IMG/VR virus record: IMGVR_UViG_3300049920_000008
Span: 1-47,486 of that record
Reading direction: 5' to 3' (one strand)
Origin: a virus
DNA: 47,486 nucleotides
Shown: in pieces, positions 1-7,539 of the stretch
Layout of the letters: the number at the start of each line of letters is the position of its first letter
How positions within the stretch are numbered: position 1 is the stretch's first letter
Position numbers and translations under genes: made by a program
Notes under the pieces: model-generated
Seen by the model: only the letters and a program-made list of their open reading frames with translations
What the model was told of the DNA's origin: nothing
Databases searched by the model: none

Positions 1-127
1 GCAGCGGGTGCAGTGGGGGAAGTCCCGTCTGTTAGGAGACATGGCGCCAACTCTTTCCTGAAGTGACGTTGCGTATAGACCACCCGGAAACTCCGAATGC
101 CCGCGCAAGGGATTCGTTCCCTTCGCC
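1..127. repeat. Terminal direct repeat, left copy (circular overlap)
   Basis: These 127 bases are identical to 47360-47486. They hold the 3' end of the HNH gene at 32-631 and, at 1-42, the first codons of the small zinc-finger gene complete at 47276-47401. Because genes read through the junction without interruption, the contig closes into a circle. An overlap of exactly 127 bp is a typical largest assembler k-mer, so I read it as an assembly overlap rather than a biological terminal repeat. Confidence 0.95.
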
Positions 128-631
128 TGAGATGTAGCGTTCGCGGATGAGCCTTACAGCGTCGTCGGTGAGTTTTGCGTTGGGGTTTCGCCTGCCCCGG
201 TTCTGCCGATTCCGCTCCATCATGTCGCGGGTGTTGTCCGCGTGATCCCCAGCACGGAGGTGTGCCGGATTCACGCATGGAGGGTTGTCGCAGGCGTGTA
301 GCACCATGAGCCCATCGATGGACATGCCAGCCGACTCCGCAGCGATTCGGTGCGCGCGAATCTGGCGGCCGTACCGTGTCACAATCCCGTAGCCGTTCTC
401 CTTCTTCGCGCCAGTCCAAATCCAACAGCGGGACAACTCTGGCCTCATGATTGGGCCGTTCCTGTCGACCAGATCCCAGAAGTCTCTCGACCTCCGTCGC
501 TGAGCGTGCCACTCATTCAGACAGGCCACGGAGCAGAATCTGCTGCGCTCCCACTGATCACAGGACGCGCGCCTCCTGCGCGCATACTGCATTTTGCAGG
601 ACTCACATACTTTGAAGTGGCCGATGGGCAT
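32..631 (-). CDS. HNH homing-type endonuclease
   Basis: A 199-residue protein, likely a free-standing DNA endonuclease that cuts at a specific site and spreads its own gene. The N terminus has a probable zinc knuckle (C9-x2-C12 and C33-x3-C37). The central HNH core runs about residues 105-135, with LHACDNPPCVNPAHL carrying H112, N121 and H124. The C terminus (about 152-195) looks like a helix-turn-helix DNA-recognition domain (KLTDDAVRLIRERY, then SLARAFGVSGWSIRNV), a common homing-endonuclease arrangement. The ATG overlaps the stop of the methyltransferase by one base (TGATG), so it is probably translated by coupling. Its 3' 96 bases recur at 47391-47486 because of the terminal overlap. Related HNH proteins at 19642 and 46151 lack this C-terminal domain. 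Recognition site unknown. Confidence 0.85.
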   Translation of the reverse strand: MPIGHFKVCESCKMQYARRRRASCDQWERSRFCSVACLNEWHAQRRRSRDFWDLVDRNGPIMRPELSRCWIWTGAKKENGYGIVTRYGRQIRAHRIAAESAGMSIDGLMVLHACDNPPCVNPAHLRAGDHADNTRDMMERNRQNRGRRNPNAKLTDDAVRLIRERYISGEGNESLARAFGVSGWSIRNVTSGKSWRHVS

Positions 632-1611
632 CAGACAGCGCTCCCGAAGTCGAGGGTGGGTTCCGAGAGTCTCGTCCTCAGCGACAAGTCGAGGTATTCG
701 CGGCTCAGATCGATGCCGACGTAGCGGCGGCCGTGGCGGGCTGCGGCAAGCCCCGTTGTGCCGCTACCGGAGAATGGGTCGAGGACCGTCCCGTCTGGTT
801 TGCATCCGGCCTGGATGCACCTCTCAGCGAGCGCGAGCGGCATGACTGCGAAGTGTGCGCCGGGGAATGGTTGAGGGGGGATTGTCCACACGTCGCCGGG
901 GTTGCGGCCTTTGGGGTTGTAGCCGGCGACCCCTGAGACTCGACCTTTGACGCCGTGCTCTTGCTGCTTGCTGGCGGGTAGGAATGATTGGTCGTGTTTT
1001 CGTTCGGTCCAGTGTTTGAACGGCGTGGCGGTGGTGGGGTCTTCTCGGATAGCGTCTAGGTCAAACCAGTAGCGCGGAGACTTGGCGAACATGAATACGT
1101 GCTCGTGCCGCTTCGACAGCCGGTCGGTGATGCTCTCCGGCATGCCATTCGGCTTCGACCAGATCACATCGTTGCGGAGAATCCACCCGTCGTTCTGTAG
1201 CGCCAGCGCGACCCGCCACGGCATGCCGAGCAGGCTCTTAGCTGGCAGGGTGTTTGTCGTGAGCCCGGCACCGCGAGGTAGGGATGGCATCGGTTCGTTG
1301 CGTGAGAATCCGGTCCTGGATTCTCCACGGTTGCCGTTGTAGGCGTTGTAGCTGTCCCCAAGGTTGAGCCACAAGGTGCCATCGTCGGCGAGCACGCGAT
1401 GCAGTTCGGCGAACAGCGTGCGCATCGTCTCGACATACTCGGCGGGCGATTCTTCCAGTCCGTACTGACCTGGTTCTCCGTAGTCGCGCAGCCCGAAATA
1501 CGGCGGAGAGGTGACGATGCAGTTGACCGATTCGGATTCCAGCTGCCGGCCGATCCGTAGCGCGTCGCCAAGATGGAGGGTGGCTGTGTCGTCTTGGTAG
1601 TAGGGCTGCAT
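631..1611 (-). CDS. Phage DNA methyltransferase (N4-cytosine/N6-adenine class)
   Basis: A 326-residue S-adenosylmethionine-dependent DNA methyltransferase of the N6/N4 family. The catalytic motif IV is TSPPY at residues 34-38, and the AdoMet-binding motif I is DPFSGSG at 278-284. Motif IV before motif I is the beta-class order. SPPY is more typical of N4-cytosine enzymes, but the methylated base cannot be settled by eye. The start is the ATG at 1611, preceded by GGAGGAG; the open frame extends 101 codons further upstream but that stretch reads like out-of-frame code. No partner restriction enzyme is adjacent, so it is probably an orphan enzyme, perhaps protecting phage DNA from host restriction. 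The start overlaps the upstream small gene's stop (TGATG). Confidence 0.88.
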   Translation of the reverse strand: MQPYYQDDTATLHLGDALRIGRQLESESVNCIVTSPPYFGLRDYGEPGQYGLEESPAEYVETMRTLFAELHRVLADDGTLWLNLGDSYNAYNGNRGESRTGFSRNEPMPSLPRGAGLTTNTLPAKSLLGMPWRVALALQNDGWILRNDVIWSKPNGMPESITDRLSKRHEHVFMFAKSPRYWFDLDAIREDPTTATPFKHWTERKHDQSFLPASKQQEHGVKGRVSGVAGYNPKGRNPGDVWTIPPQPFPGAHFAVMPLALAERCIQAGCKPDGTVLDPFSGSGTTGLAAARHGRRYVGIDLSREYLDLSLRTRLSEPTLDFGSAV

Positions 1612-1733
1612 CACCGCTCCTCCCCGGTTTCGTGTTCGCGGCAGTGTCGGGCGACGTCGGCGAGATGTGCTGTCAGGTCGCCGGCCTGCTCGATGCGATG
1701 ACCGCACCAGCAGGTCCAGATGTGTGGGTTCAC
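1611..1733 (-). CDS. Small Cys/His-rich protein, possible zinc-binding
   Basis: A 40-residue protein starting with GTG. Its GTGA overlaps the stop of the gene at 1730 and its stop overlaps the methyltransferase start (TGATG), so it fills exactly the gap between them. Residues TCWCGHR with H23, H30, C31 and H34 could bind a metal. No family recognised. The tight coupling on both sides is the main support. Confidence 0.7.
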   Translation of the reverse strand: MNPHIWTCWCGHRIEQAGDLTAHLADVARHCREHETGEER

Positions 1734-2026
1734 GCGCCCACCCCCCGGTCCACCCGTTCAAGTTCGGCAAGCAACCCGGCCACAAGAGTGGGGGCCGCAG
1801 CGATGAATTCGGCGTCGACGGGGGCAATATCGACCTCCAGTTCACACGCTGATCGGCATCCGCATTCTCCGTGGTGGCCGATCTCCAAGACTTCGGTGTC
1901 GTACTCGTATACATCGGGCACTCCGCCTCGGCCTTCGAGTGTGTGGTGCCGGTCGTCGTACCACTTCCACGGTCCTGGTGTGATGCCGTCGAGTGCTTGT
2001 CGGGCCTGTTCCCGTATGTCGGTCAT
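1730..2026 (-). CDS. Ead/Ea22-like small phage protein
   Basis: A 98-residue protein with the two landmarks of the Ead/Ea22-like family: an early DGITPGPWKWY motif and, near the C terminus, AEFIAAAPTLVAGLLAELERV. The intervening stretch has several Cys and His residues (GHHGECGCRSACE). Function in phages is unclear; such proteins are accessory early products. The ATG at 2026 overlaps the upstream stop by four bases (ATGA). Assignment rests on motif resemblance only. Confidence 0.6.
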   Translation of the reverse strand: MTDIREQARQALDGITPGPWKWYDDRHHTLEGRGGVPDVYEYDTEVLEIGHHGECGCRSACELEVDIAPVDAEFIAAAPTLVAGLLAELERVDRGVGA

Positions 2027-2256
2027 GGAAGCTTGTCTCCATCGAGAGCCTCGATGATGAGGCGTAGGTGGTCCTGTAGTTCGGCAACCCCCGAGCAAAT
2101 GTCGGCCTGAGTGTCGATGTCGACCAACAGGATTCCGTCTTGCTGGTCCACGCCGATGACAATGGTCGTGTTCCGTTCCCGTTGGGTGGCGGAATTGAGT
2201 GCCTGTTCACCGTTCTCGTGCAGGTGCAGGTTGGTTTGTGCGTATCGAGCGGTCAT
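2023..2256 (-). CDS. Hypothetical early protein (77 aa)
   Basis: The start is the ATG at 2256, preceded by a strong GAGGAGG ribosome site. It overlaps the upstream stop by ATGA and the downstream start by ATGA. The N terminus is polar (TARYAQTNLHLHENGEQ). The rest resembles a small alpha/beta domain (TTIVIGVDQQDGILLVDIDT, then a helix ending LRLIIEALDGDK). No family recognised. Confidence 0.75.
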   Translation of the reverse strand: MTARYAQTNLHLHENGEQALNSATQRERNTTIVIGVDQQDGILLVDIDTQADICSGVAELQDHLRLIIEALDGDKLP

Positions 2257-2408
2257 GTCAGTTCCTCCTCGGGTACGTGGCGGACGGTGCGGACACCCTC
2301 GTCCACATCGGTGCACACCCACGGCCCGCACCAGCAGTGGTGCCCGTCGAGGGTGTGGGTGCGCTGGTCGGATGTCTGCTCGGGCAGAATGTGGACGTCA
2401 TCGATCAC
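2253..2408 (-). CDS. Small Cys/His protein (51 aa)
   Basis: Starts at a GTG that overlaps the previous stop (GTGA), preceded by GAGGAGG. The centre carries THTLDGHHCWCGPWVC, a Cys/His cluster that could hold zinc. The open frame extends further upstream, but the coupled GTG with its ribosome site is the better start. No known family. Confidence 0.65.
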   Translation of the reverse strand: MIDDVHILPEQTSDQRTHTLDGHHCWCGPWVCTDVDEGVRTVRHVPEEELT

Positions 2409-2692
2409 AGTTCCTCCTCGGGGTAGAGCAGTCGGTCGGTGCCGGTGGGCCAATCGGCGTGCGCCCCGTAGCCGTCACGGCATGAGGTGCACCGGTAGCT
2501 GCCGTCGGGGCGCTGCACCTTGTGATGTTTGGCGCGCAAGGGTGCGAGGGCCTCGCGGGCGGCGGTGACGGCGAGTGCACCGACCCCGTCGATATGCACC
2601 GATTCCTTGAACCGTTGAGTGTCCCCGTCGTACCGGTCCTCCCATGCCCTCTGTGCGGCTGCGATGGCGGGGTCGCGGCTATCGGCGGTCAC
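2405..2692 (-). CDS. Hypothetical early protein with CxxC (95 aa)
   Basis: A mostly helical 95-residue protein: an N-terminal helix (PAIAAAQRAWEDRYDG), an alanine-rich helix, then YRCTSCRDGYG with one CxxC pair near the C terminus. ATGA coupling to the upstream gene. The DNA encoding its last residues (EEEL) doubles as the ribosome site of the next gene. No family recognised. Confidence 0.75.
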   Translation of the reverse strand: MTADSRDPAIAAAQRAWEDRYDGDTQRFKESVHIDGVGALAVTAAREALAPLRAKHHKVQRPDGSYRCTSCRDGYGAHADWPTGTDRLLYPEEEL

Positions 2693-3024
2693 TGGGCACG
2701 CTCCTCAGCGGCACGGGCAGCGGCGAGGAGAGCGGCAGCGAGTGGTCGACGGTCGAACAAGCGACCGGGCTTGTCAATGCCCTCGAATCGGACGACCAGG
2801 AACGGACCGCCCGCGTATTCGCTGTCAGCATCCGGTTCCATATCGATGGCAATGACACCGACATCGGCACACTCCGGCCACTCCGGCAGTTTGACGACCT
2901 CGTAGCCAGCCTCACGCAGGGCAGAGAGGATGTCAGTGCCGTACTTCTGGGCCTCGGAGCGGTGAATGAACCCTGCCGCCACGAGCGCTCTGCCAACCTG
3001 TTCTGGGGTGTTCGGGTCAGACAT
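2689..3024 (-). CDS. Hypothetical early protein (111 aa)
   Basis: Begins MSDPNTPEQVGRALVAAGFI and continues with helical segments, a short acidic region (IDMEPDADSEY) and a C-terminal Ala/Arg-rich helix. The start overlaps the preceding gene by eight bases. It sits in the middle of a run of small early genes; no motif indicates a function. Confidence 0.75.
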   Translation of the reverse strand: MSDPNTPEQVGRALVAAGFIHRSEAQKYGTDILSALREAGYEVVKLPEWPECADVGVIAIDMEPDADSEYAGGPFLVVRFEGIDKPGRLFDRRPLAAALLAAARAAEERAQ

Positions 3025-3364
3025 CGGCGTCTCCTGACGTGGTGGGGCGGTAGAGGACGGTGGCGGGGAGCGAGACGCGATACAGGAAGATTGCGTAACG
3101 ATTCACCGGCAGTGCTGAGTGGTGCTCGCGTCCACGGGCGATCTGTCCCGCCTTGCCGTGCGCATCCAGGTAGACCGTCCCGTCGGGCAGTTCTTCTAGT
3201 TCTGGCAGCGTCTCAACGGTGTTGTGGGCGTTGACGACAGCAGCGACAGACTCAGCGAGATCGTACGCATCCCCGACGTTCATGTATCCGCGGGCCTGGT
3301 AGCCAACGCCAACAACCTTGCTGAGCAGGGCAACAGCGATCTTCATGGTGAGGTCGTCGGTCAT
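3017..3364 (-). CDS. Hypothetical early protein (115 aa)
   Basis: The chosen ATG at 3364 forms an ATGA overlap with the upstream stop; a GTG two codons earlier is the alternative. The first part is helical (MKIAVALLSKVVGVGYQARG). The C-terminal half resembles a small beta-barrel (LPDGTVYLDAHGKAGQIARG, then YAIFLYRVSLPATVLYRP). No family recognised. Confidence 0.7.
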   Translation of the reverse strand: MTDDLTMKIAVALLSKVVGVGYQARGYMNVGDAYDLAESVAAVVNAHNTVETLPELEELPDGTVYLDAHGKAGQIARGREHHSALPVNRYAIFLYRVSLPATVLYRPTTSGDADV

Positions 3365-3570
3365 GACCACACCGACCTGACCAGCTCGTTCGCGGCTTCG
3401 CGCACACCCTCAGCGCCGTACAACTCCACCGCAATCTGCCGAGTCCCGACGACGAGACCTGTCGACGTCAACACGAGTGCGATATGGCGAGTCTGTTTGC
3501 CGTCGGCGAAGTTCTGGACACCACCCTCCCAGTGATAGAGCGGTGGCGGGGCGGGTAGATCGTTGGTCAT
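3361..3570 (-). CDS. Hypothetical early protein (69 aa)
   Basis: Starts MTNDLPAPPPLYHWEG with an ATGA overlap on the upstream side. An aromatic/proline-rich head is followed by beta-strand-like sequence (HIALVLTSTGLVVGTRQIAVELYG) and a short C-terminal helix. The open frame extends upstream, but the coupled ATG fits the operon pattern. Function unknown. Confidence 0.7.
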   Translation of the reverse strand: MTNDLPAPPPLYHWEGGVQNFADGKQTRHIALVLTSTGLVVGTRQIAVELYGAEGVREAANELVRSVWS

Positions 3571-3746
3571 CGTGTGATTCCTTTGCGTTCGTCCTCGACA
3601 CCACGCCGATACCCACGCGAGTAGGCGACGTCGAGGGGATGTTGTTTGCGGGTGTCCCACCAGTCGACGACCAGGTTGCCGGCGGCGATGACCGTCCAGA
3701 AGGCGCCGAGGATGAGTTCGCCGATCGTGGTGCGCAGGCGAGTCAT
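3567..3746 (-). CDS. Small single-pass membrane protein (59 aa)
   Basis: One hydrophobic segment, about residues 8-27 (IGELILGAFWTVIAAGNLVV), follows a short basic N terminus; the tail is charged (WWDTRKQH to KGITR). It is probably anchored in the host membrane. ATGA overlaps on both sides. Role unknown. Confidence 0.65.
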   Translation of the reverse strand: MTRLRTTIGELILGAFWTVIAAGNLVVDWWDTRKQHPLDVAYSRGYRRGVEDERKGITR

Positions 3747-4069
3747 GAGACGGCCGCCGATAGCCACTTGAAGGCGGGGCGCACAGGCATGGACAGCGCC
3801 TTGGCCACGTGGACCTCAAGTTGCGCGCCGCGTGACGCCTCCCAGCCGTCGAGTGTTGCCACCGCTGTGCAGCCCTGGAGCATCGCGATCAGGTCCACCC
3901 GTAGGTAGTCCTCCCACGCCATCGTTGGGTCGCCTTCGCCGAACTCATGAGGGGACGTGACCGTGTATCCGGCCGCCCGAAGGTTCTCGGCCGCAGCGGA
4001 GAATGCAGGGAAGTTGAACTCGGCATACCCGGTCATCGGGCCAGAGATGTAGATGTGCGGATGACTCAT
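3743..4069 (-). CDS. DUF4406-type nucleoside deoxyribosyltransferase-like protein
   Basis: A 108-residue Rossmann-like protein opening HPHIYISGPMTGY, the phosphate/nucleobase-binding signature of DUF4406 and related nucleoside 2-deoxyribosyltransferase-like proteins. The middle holds MAWEDYLRVDLIAML and the end has GWEASRGAQLEVHVAKALSM, where E in the SRGAQLE segment corresponds to the catalytic glutamate position of the deoxyribosyltransferase fold. Family members may act on nucleotides or their derivatives, but activity is not established for most phage copies. ATGA overlaps on both sides. Confidence 0.8.
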   Translation of the reverse strand: MSHPHIYISGPMTGYAEFNFPAFSAAAENLRAAGYTVTSPHEFGEGDPTMAWEDYLRVDLIAMLQGCTAVATLDGWEASRGAQLEVHVAKALSMPVRPAFKWLSAAVS

Positions 4070-4611
4070 GCGTCACCGCCTGTCAGCATCCCGGCCTCGT
4101 CGAGAGCACGGGCGGCGGAACGGAAGGCCTCGCGGTAGTACTCCGGCGCACGGACCCAGGACGCCTCCCCGGTCGGTTCGGCAGCCGCATCGCACGCGAC
4201 CTTTGCTGCCTCTTCGATGCGTTGTTCTCGTTCGGCGGACTCGGACCGCTCACGCTCCAAACGGTCAGCCTCATCGATCAAGTCGTTGACGAGGTGGTAG
4301 TAGTCGCGGTCGTCCGTGCTCGCGTTGGACAGGCGGTTGGCGGTTGCCCGGAGACGCCACGACAGACTGGGCTCCGGCTCCGATCGCTCTGCGTACGACG
4401 CCTCCACCTGCGCCCGTAGTTCAGCGATGAGGGCGGCATCCGCGTCATGCTGGGCCACAGCCTCATCCCGCTCTGCCATGTAGCGGTCGCAGTCGGCAGA
4501 CAGACGGTCGATGGTGGCATTCGCTGCATCGAGGTCCGCTTTCGGCACGAACTTCGTCAACGAACCATCCGCGTTTTCTACGCCGGCGACTCTGACGCTC
4601 TGACACATCAC
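4066..4611 (-). CDS. Coiled-coil hypothetical protein (181 aa)
   Basis: Charged, alanine- and glutamate-rich helices dominate (about residues 25-75 and 100-140), which suggests a long coiled coil. The C terminus has a compact helical segment (PEYYREAFRSAARALDEAG). The start may be GTG at 4611 (GTGA overlap, GGAGGT six bases upstream) or the next codon, ATG at 4608. No enzyme motif seen; could be a scaffold or DNA-associated accessory protein. Confidence 0.7.
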   Translation of the reverse strand: MMCQSVRVAGVENADGSLTKFVPKADLDAANATIDRLSADCDRYMAERDEAVAQHDADAALIAELRAQVEASYAERSEPEPSLSWRLRATANRLSNASTDDRDYYHLVNDLIDEADRLERERSESAEREQRIEEAAKVACDAAAEPTGEASWVRAPEYYREAFRSAARALDEAGMLTGGDA

Positions 4612-4907
4612 TCCGACACCTCCGCAGCGAAGTGAATGGCAGTCGGGTCGTCGCCATTGTCGAGAAGACGACGGTCAGCCCGGTACACCATCTCTCCATG
4701 GATGGCCTCCCACGAGGCGCGGCTGCGATAGACCGAAGGTTCGCGTATGCCATTCCGCTTCGCGGAGCCAAGATGTCGTCCCGATCCACCACACCAGACG
4801 ATGGGCGTGTCGCCATCCATCTCAACTCGGTCGAACTCGGGGAGATTGGAGTCGGGGATGGCCGCGAGGATTGCCTCGATTGCTGTGCGCGCTGTCTGTA
4901 CGTCCAT
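4608..4907 (-). CDS. Hypothetical early protein (99 aa)
   Basis: Starts MDVQTARTAIEAILAAI with TGATG coupling to the upstream gene. The middle contains IVWCGGSGRHLGSAKRNG and the C terminus is polar. No recognised domain. Confidence 0.7.
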   Translation of the reverse strand: MDVQTARTAIEAILAAIPDSNLPEFDRVEMDGDTPIVWCGGSGRHLGSAKRNGIREPSVYRSRASWEAIHGEMVYRADRRLLDNGDDPTAIHFAAEVSE

Positions 4908-5248
4908 CAGTACAGTGCTCCGATCTTGGCGGCCTGGCTGTCACGGTCGAAGATCACCAGACGCCACGGGACGACGCTGCGAGTGATGCCGTGCAGACAC
5001 CGTTGCGCGTAATCGGTCAGCCGCGACCCGTACTGCACCTCGACCGCGTTCAGTGCGCCCACCTTGCGCGTGTACCCCTCGCCGCGGCCGATGATCTGGC
5101 TGTTCTTCGATCTACACCGCCACCGCCACTCAGTCTGCGATGCGACCTCAACCTCAGACCATTCGGCCTGCACAGTCTCCTGCGGATACACCTCGATGGT
5201 GCCGCGGTAATCTCTTGCCATCGTCGGCGGATTGTCGAAATCGATCAT
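4907..5248 (-). CDS. DUF1508/YegP-like protein
   Basis: Residues about 43-70 (WRWRCRSKNSQIIGRGEGYT, then RKVGALNAVE) match the pattern of the short DUF1508 (YegP) repeat: a beta hairpin, a GEGYT turn and a helix. Only one repeat is clear; bacterial YegP proteins usually have two. The C terminus has VVPWRLVIFDRDSQAAKIG. Function of the fold is unknown. The ATG overlaps the upstream stop (ATGA). Confidence 0.6.
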   Translation of the reverse strand: MIDFDNPPTMARDYRGTIEVYPQETVQAEWSEVEVASQTEWRWRCRSKNSQIIGRGEGYTRKVGALNAVEVQYGSRLTDYAQRCLHGITRSVVPWRLVIFDRDSQAAKIGALY

Positions 5249-5598
5249 GATGAAGCCCTCCGAGTGATCCCCAACCCATCCGGGTCAGCGGTACGAACCT
5301 TCGAACAGAACTCGATGTGGTTGGCCTGCCACTCGCCCAACCGGCGCGCCACCTCGTCATACGACATGCCGACCTCGTAGCCGATCGCCTCACGGATGTA
5401 CGGGTCATCGACAGCGTTGACCACCGACAGCCAGAAAATCTGACCCGATGGAATCGCCAACAGCCACAACCGCGACGGCTCCTGCCCTACCTGCACCTCA
5501 CCCGTTTCGCGTGCCGCACGAATCATCGCGTCATGCACATCGTTGAACGGATCAAACTGGGTAGTCACCCGCACGCCCGGATAGCCGATACTCATCAC
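5245..5598 (-). CDS. Hypothetical early protein (117 aa)
   Basis: Starts at a GTG overlapping the upstream stop (GTGA) or at the ATG that follows it. Contains beta-like sequence (SRLWLLAIPSGQIFWLSVVN) and helices (REAIGYEVGMSYDEVARRLG). It directly follows the YqaJ exonuclease and its partner protein, so a recombination or nucleotide role is possible but unsupported by motifs. Confidence 0.7.
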   Translation of the reverse strand: MMSIGYPGVRVTTQFDPFNDVHDAMIRAARETGEVQVGQEPSRLWLLAIPSGQIFWLSVVNAVDDPYIREAIGYEVGMSYDEVARRLGEWQANHIEFCSKVRTADPDGLGITRRASS

Positions 5599-6191
5599 GC
5601 GCCCGCCTCTTCCAGCGCCGCGAACACCATGCCGATCTCGTCGCGCGTCAACGACTTCGACGACTCGACCGTCCGGCCCACCGCCTTGCTGATGAACTCG
5701 AGTGCCTTCTCGGGAGGCCGCGCGAGTCCCGCATCACCGATCAACGTGTACATGCGTTTCAGATCAGCCTGTAGACCGTCGACGGGAGGCGGTGTGGGAT
5801 TGTCGGGCAACGGTTCCACGATCGACGGCGCGCGTTTCCCGCGGGTCACCGTCAGCGCCAACGTCATCTTCTTCGCGATGTGCGACATGTGGCTGATGCG
5901 TATGCCACCTACATCCATCCCGCCGAATTTGATACTCGGGTCGCGGTACAGGGTCATGCGGCGGCCGACATACGCGGACGCTTCGGCACCCCACGCGGCG
6001 ACGAGGACGCGCCGGCATGTCTTAGACGGCTTGAATGGTCGCCCGGGGCCAAATTCTTCGGTGACGATCTCGACGGGCTGTTCCGCGGATCCGCGGCGAA
6101 CCTCGGCGACGGTCACTGTGCGCGGCCCCGTCAACAGGTCCTCGGCGTTGAGCTGGTCGGACTTCGGGGCAATCGTTTCGGTGATGTCCAT
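5595..6191 (-). CDS. Recombination-associated protein next to YqaJ exonuclease
   Basis: A 198-residue protein starting MDITETIAPK at 6191, two bases after the exonuclease gene. The core (about 25-115) resembles a beta-rich domain with PFKPSKTCRRVLVAAWG, then YVGRRMTLYRDPSIKFGG and GGIRISHMSHIAKKMTLALT. I recognise this as a recurring phage protein that sits beside YqaJ-type exonucleases. Its position suggests the single-strand-binding or annealing partner of the exonuclease, as in RecE/RecT pairs, but no RecT, Erf or Rad52 signature is visible. The C terminus (about 130-198) is helical. The pair probably serves recombination-dependent replication or repair. Exact function unproven. Confidence 0.6.
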   Translation of the reverse strand: MDITETIAPKSDQLNAEDLLTGPRTVTVAEVRRGSAEQPVEIVTEEFGPGRPFKPSKTCRRVLVAAWGAEASAYVGRRMTLYRDPSIKFGGMDVGGIRISHMSHIAKKMTLALTVTRGKRAPSIVEPLPDNPTPPPVDGLQADLKRMYTLIGDAGLARPPEKALEFISKAVGRTVESSKSLTRDEIGMVFAALEEAGA

Positions 6192-6193
6192 GG

Positions 6194-7003
6194 TCAGATC
6201 GTGATCTCCTGCTCGATGACTCTCTCGGTGGTGGGAAGTCCAGCGGTCGACTCGTCGTAAATGCGAATCATCTCGGCGGCGTTCGCTTCGAACGCACGGA
6301 CCGCGGTCACGATGGCGTCGAACCACTTCGGCTCCGGGCGCACACGTTTCGGCCACAACGGCATCCCGCCGCAATAACTGACGTAGTCGCACCACGCTCG
6401 CCCCGACACGAGCAGCCCGCACTGGATCTGCGCCATGTTCTCGGCCGGCACCACGTCAGCGAGGATCGTTTCGAGGTGCTTCTTCTGGCGGCGCGACTTG
6501 ATCTCGATCAGCCCGTCGTCGCCGACCAGTCCGTCCGGTGAGTAGCCGATCTGGAATCCCCAGTCATCGCGCACAATCAGGCCGACCTCGTCGACCGGGG
6601 CGTAGCTTTCGGCGTACTTGTCGCGGGCGCGTGGTTCGTCTTCGATGCCGCGGAGCATGTCGTCGCTGATGTAGGTGGGTTCGGTCCATCCGGTGATGCG
6701 TTCGGCGACGAGCGCGAGGGTGAGGCCGCGCGAGTTGTCGTTGCTGGCGGTTTCGAACAGGATGCGGGTGTCGTTGCGTGCGGCTTGTGCGCGTTCGGTG
6801 TGCATCGTCTTGAGTTCGGGTGACCGTTTCCCCCGGCACGGATTGTTCGCGACGGCACCGCATTCGGGGCAGTCGTAGTCGACGGCCGACGGTTTGCGGG
6901 TGGTCACGAGGTTGCCGATCGCAGACGCGGTCACCATGCCGCGGCGTTGGTCGAGCCATTCGTCGGTGCCCTGGATGACGTCGGGCATGATCGTGATGCT
7001 CAT
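6194..7003 (-). CDS. YqaJ-type (RecE/lambda-exonuclease-like) nuclease
   Basis: A 269-residue nuclease of the PD-(D/E)XK fold that would resect double-stranded DNA ends to give single strands for recombination. The catalytic set is YSPDGLV (D157) followed by LIEIKSR (E167, K169), with helix residue Q192 in AQIQCGLL, a YqaJ hallmark. The N terminus has GTDEWLDQRRGMVTAS, typical of the family. A cysteine cluster CPECGAVANNPC at 45-56 looks like an inserted zinc knuckle. Start is the ATG at 7003, which overlaps the exonuclease stop upstream (ATGA). It is followed by its probable recombination partner at 5595-6191. Confidence 0.85.
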   Translation of the reverse strand: MSITIMPDVIQGTDEWLDQRRGMVTASAIGNLVTTRKPSAVDYDCPECGAVANNPCRGKRSPELKTMHTERAQAARNDTRILFETASNDNSRGLTLALVAERITGWTEPTYISDDMLRGIEDEPRARDKYAESYAPVDEVGLIVRDDWGFQIGYSPDGLVGDDGLIEIKSRRQKKHLETILADVVPAENMAQIQCGLLVSGRAWCDYVSYCGGMPLWPKRVRPEPKWFDAIVTAVRAFEANAAEMIRIYDESTAGLPTTERVIEQEITI

Positions 7004-7539
7004 CGGCCATCCTTCGTCATGACGGCGTCCCACACGTCCATCGCTGCCTGTGCGTCGCCGAGTGCGGTGTGTCGGTCGTAGTCGTCGGGGTTGAGTCCAA
7101 AGTGACGGAGGCATGCGTCGAGTCCGCCGACGATCGACCCGTACAGGCCGGACGTGAGGGCTTCGACGTCTTGGAGTCGGTAGTGCCAGCGCGGCTCGTA
7201 TCCTCGGTCGCGCAACAGCTTTTCGATCTTGGCAGCGTCGAATGCTGGGTTGGCGCCGACTAAGTACGGAGGCTGACCGTCGCTGTCAGGGTCGAACACT
7301 CTGTTGATGAACTTGGCGATCAGGTATGGCGCGATGGCTGATTCGGCGCGATACCGGGCCTTGGCGTCGGCCAGGAATGGTTCGGGCAGCCGGTCGAGTT
7401 TCTGCGGCGTCACCTTGATCTGGCAGACGAACGGCTCCTGGTCGACACCGTCGGTGCGTCTGATGGCGGCGAACTCCCAGATCTCGTCATCGTCTGCGAG
7501 GCCCGTAGTTTCAGTGTCGACGAATACGAGATCGGTCAT
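7000..7539 (-). CDS. DnaQ-like DEDDh 3'-5' exonuclease
   Basis: A 179-residue exonuclease of the DEDD family. Exo I is FVDTETTGL (D8, E10), Exo II is NPAFDAAKI (D101), and Exo III is HTALGDA (H157, D162), so the full DEDDh metal-binding set is present. It is stand-alone rather than part of a polymerase and could trim 3' ends during recombination or replication, or act on RNA like oligoribonuclease. The ATG at 7539 overlaps the upstream stop (ATGA); the longer open frame upstream lacks family similarity. It sits immediately before the YqaJ gene. Confidence 0.88.
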   Translation of the reverse strand: MTDLVFVDTETTGLADDDEIWEFAAIRRTDGVDQEPFVCQIKVTPQKLDRLPEPFLADAKARYRAESAIAPYLIAKFINRVFDPDSDGQPPYLVGANPAFDAAKIEKLLRDRGYEPRWHYRLQDVEALTSGLYGSIVGGLDACLRHFGLNPDDYDRHTALGDAQAAMDVWDAVMTKDGR

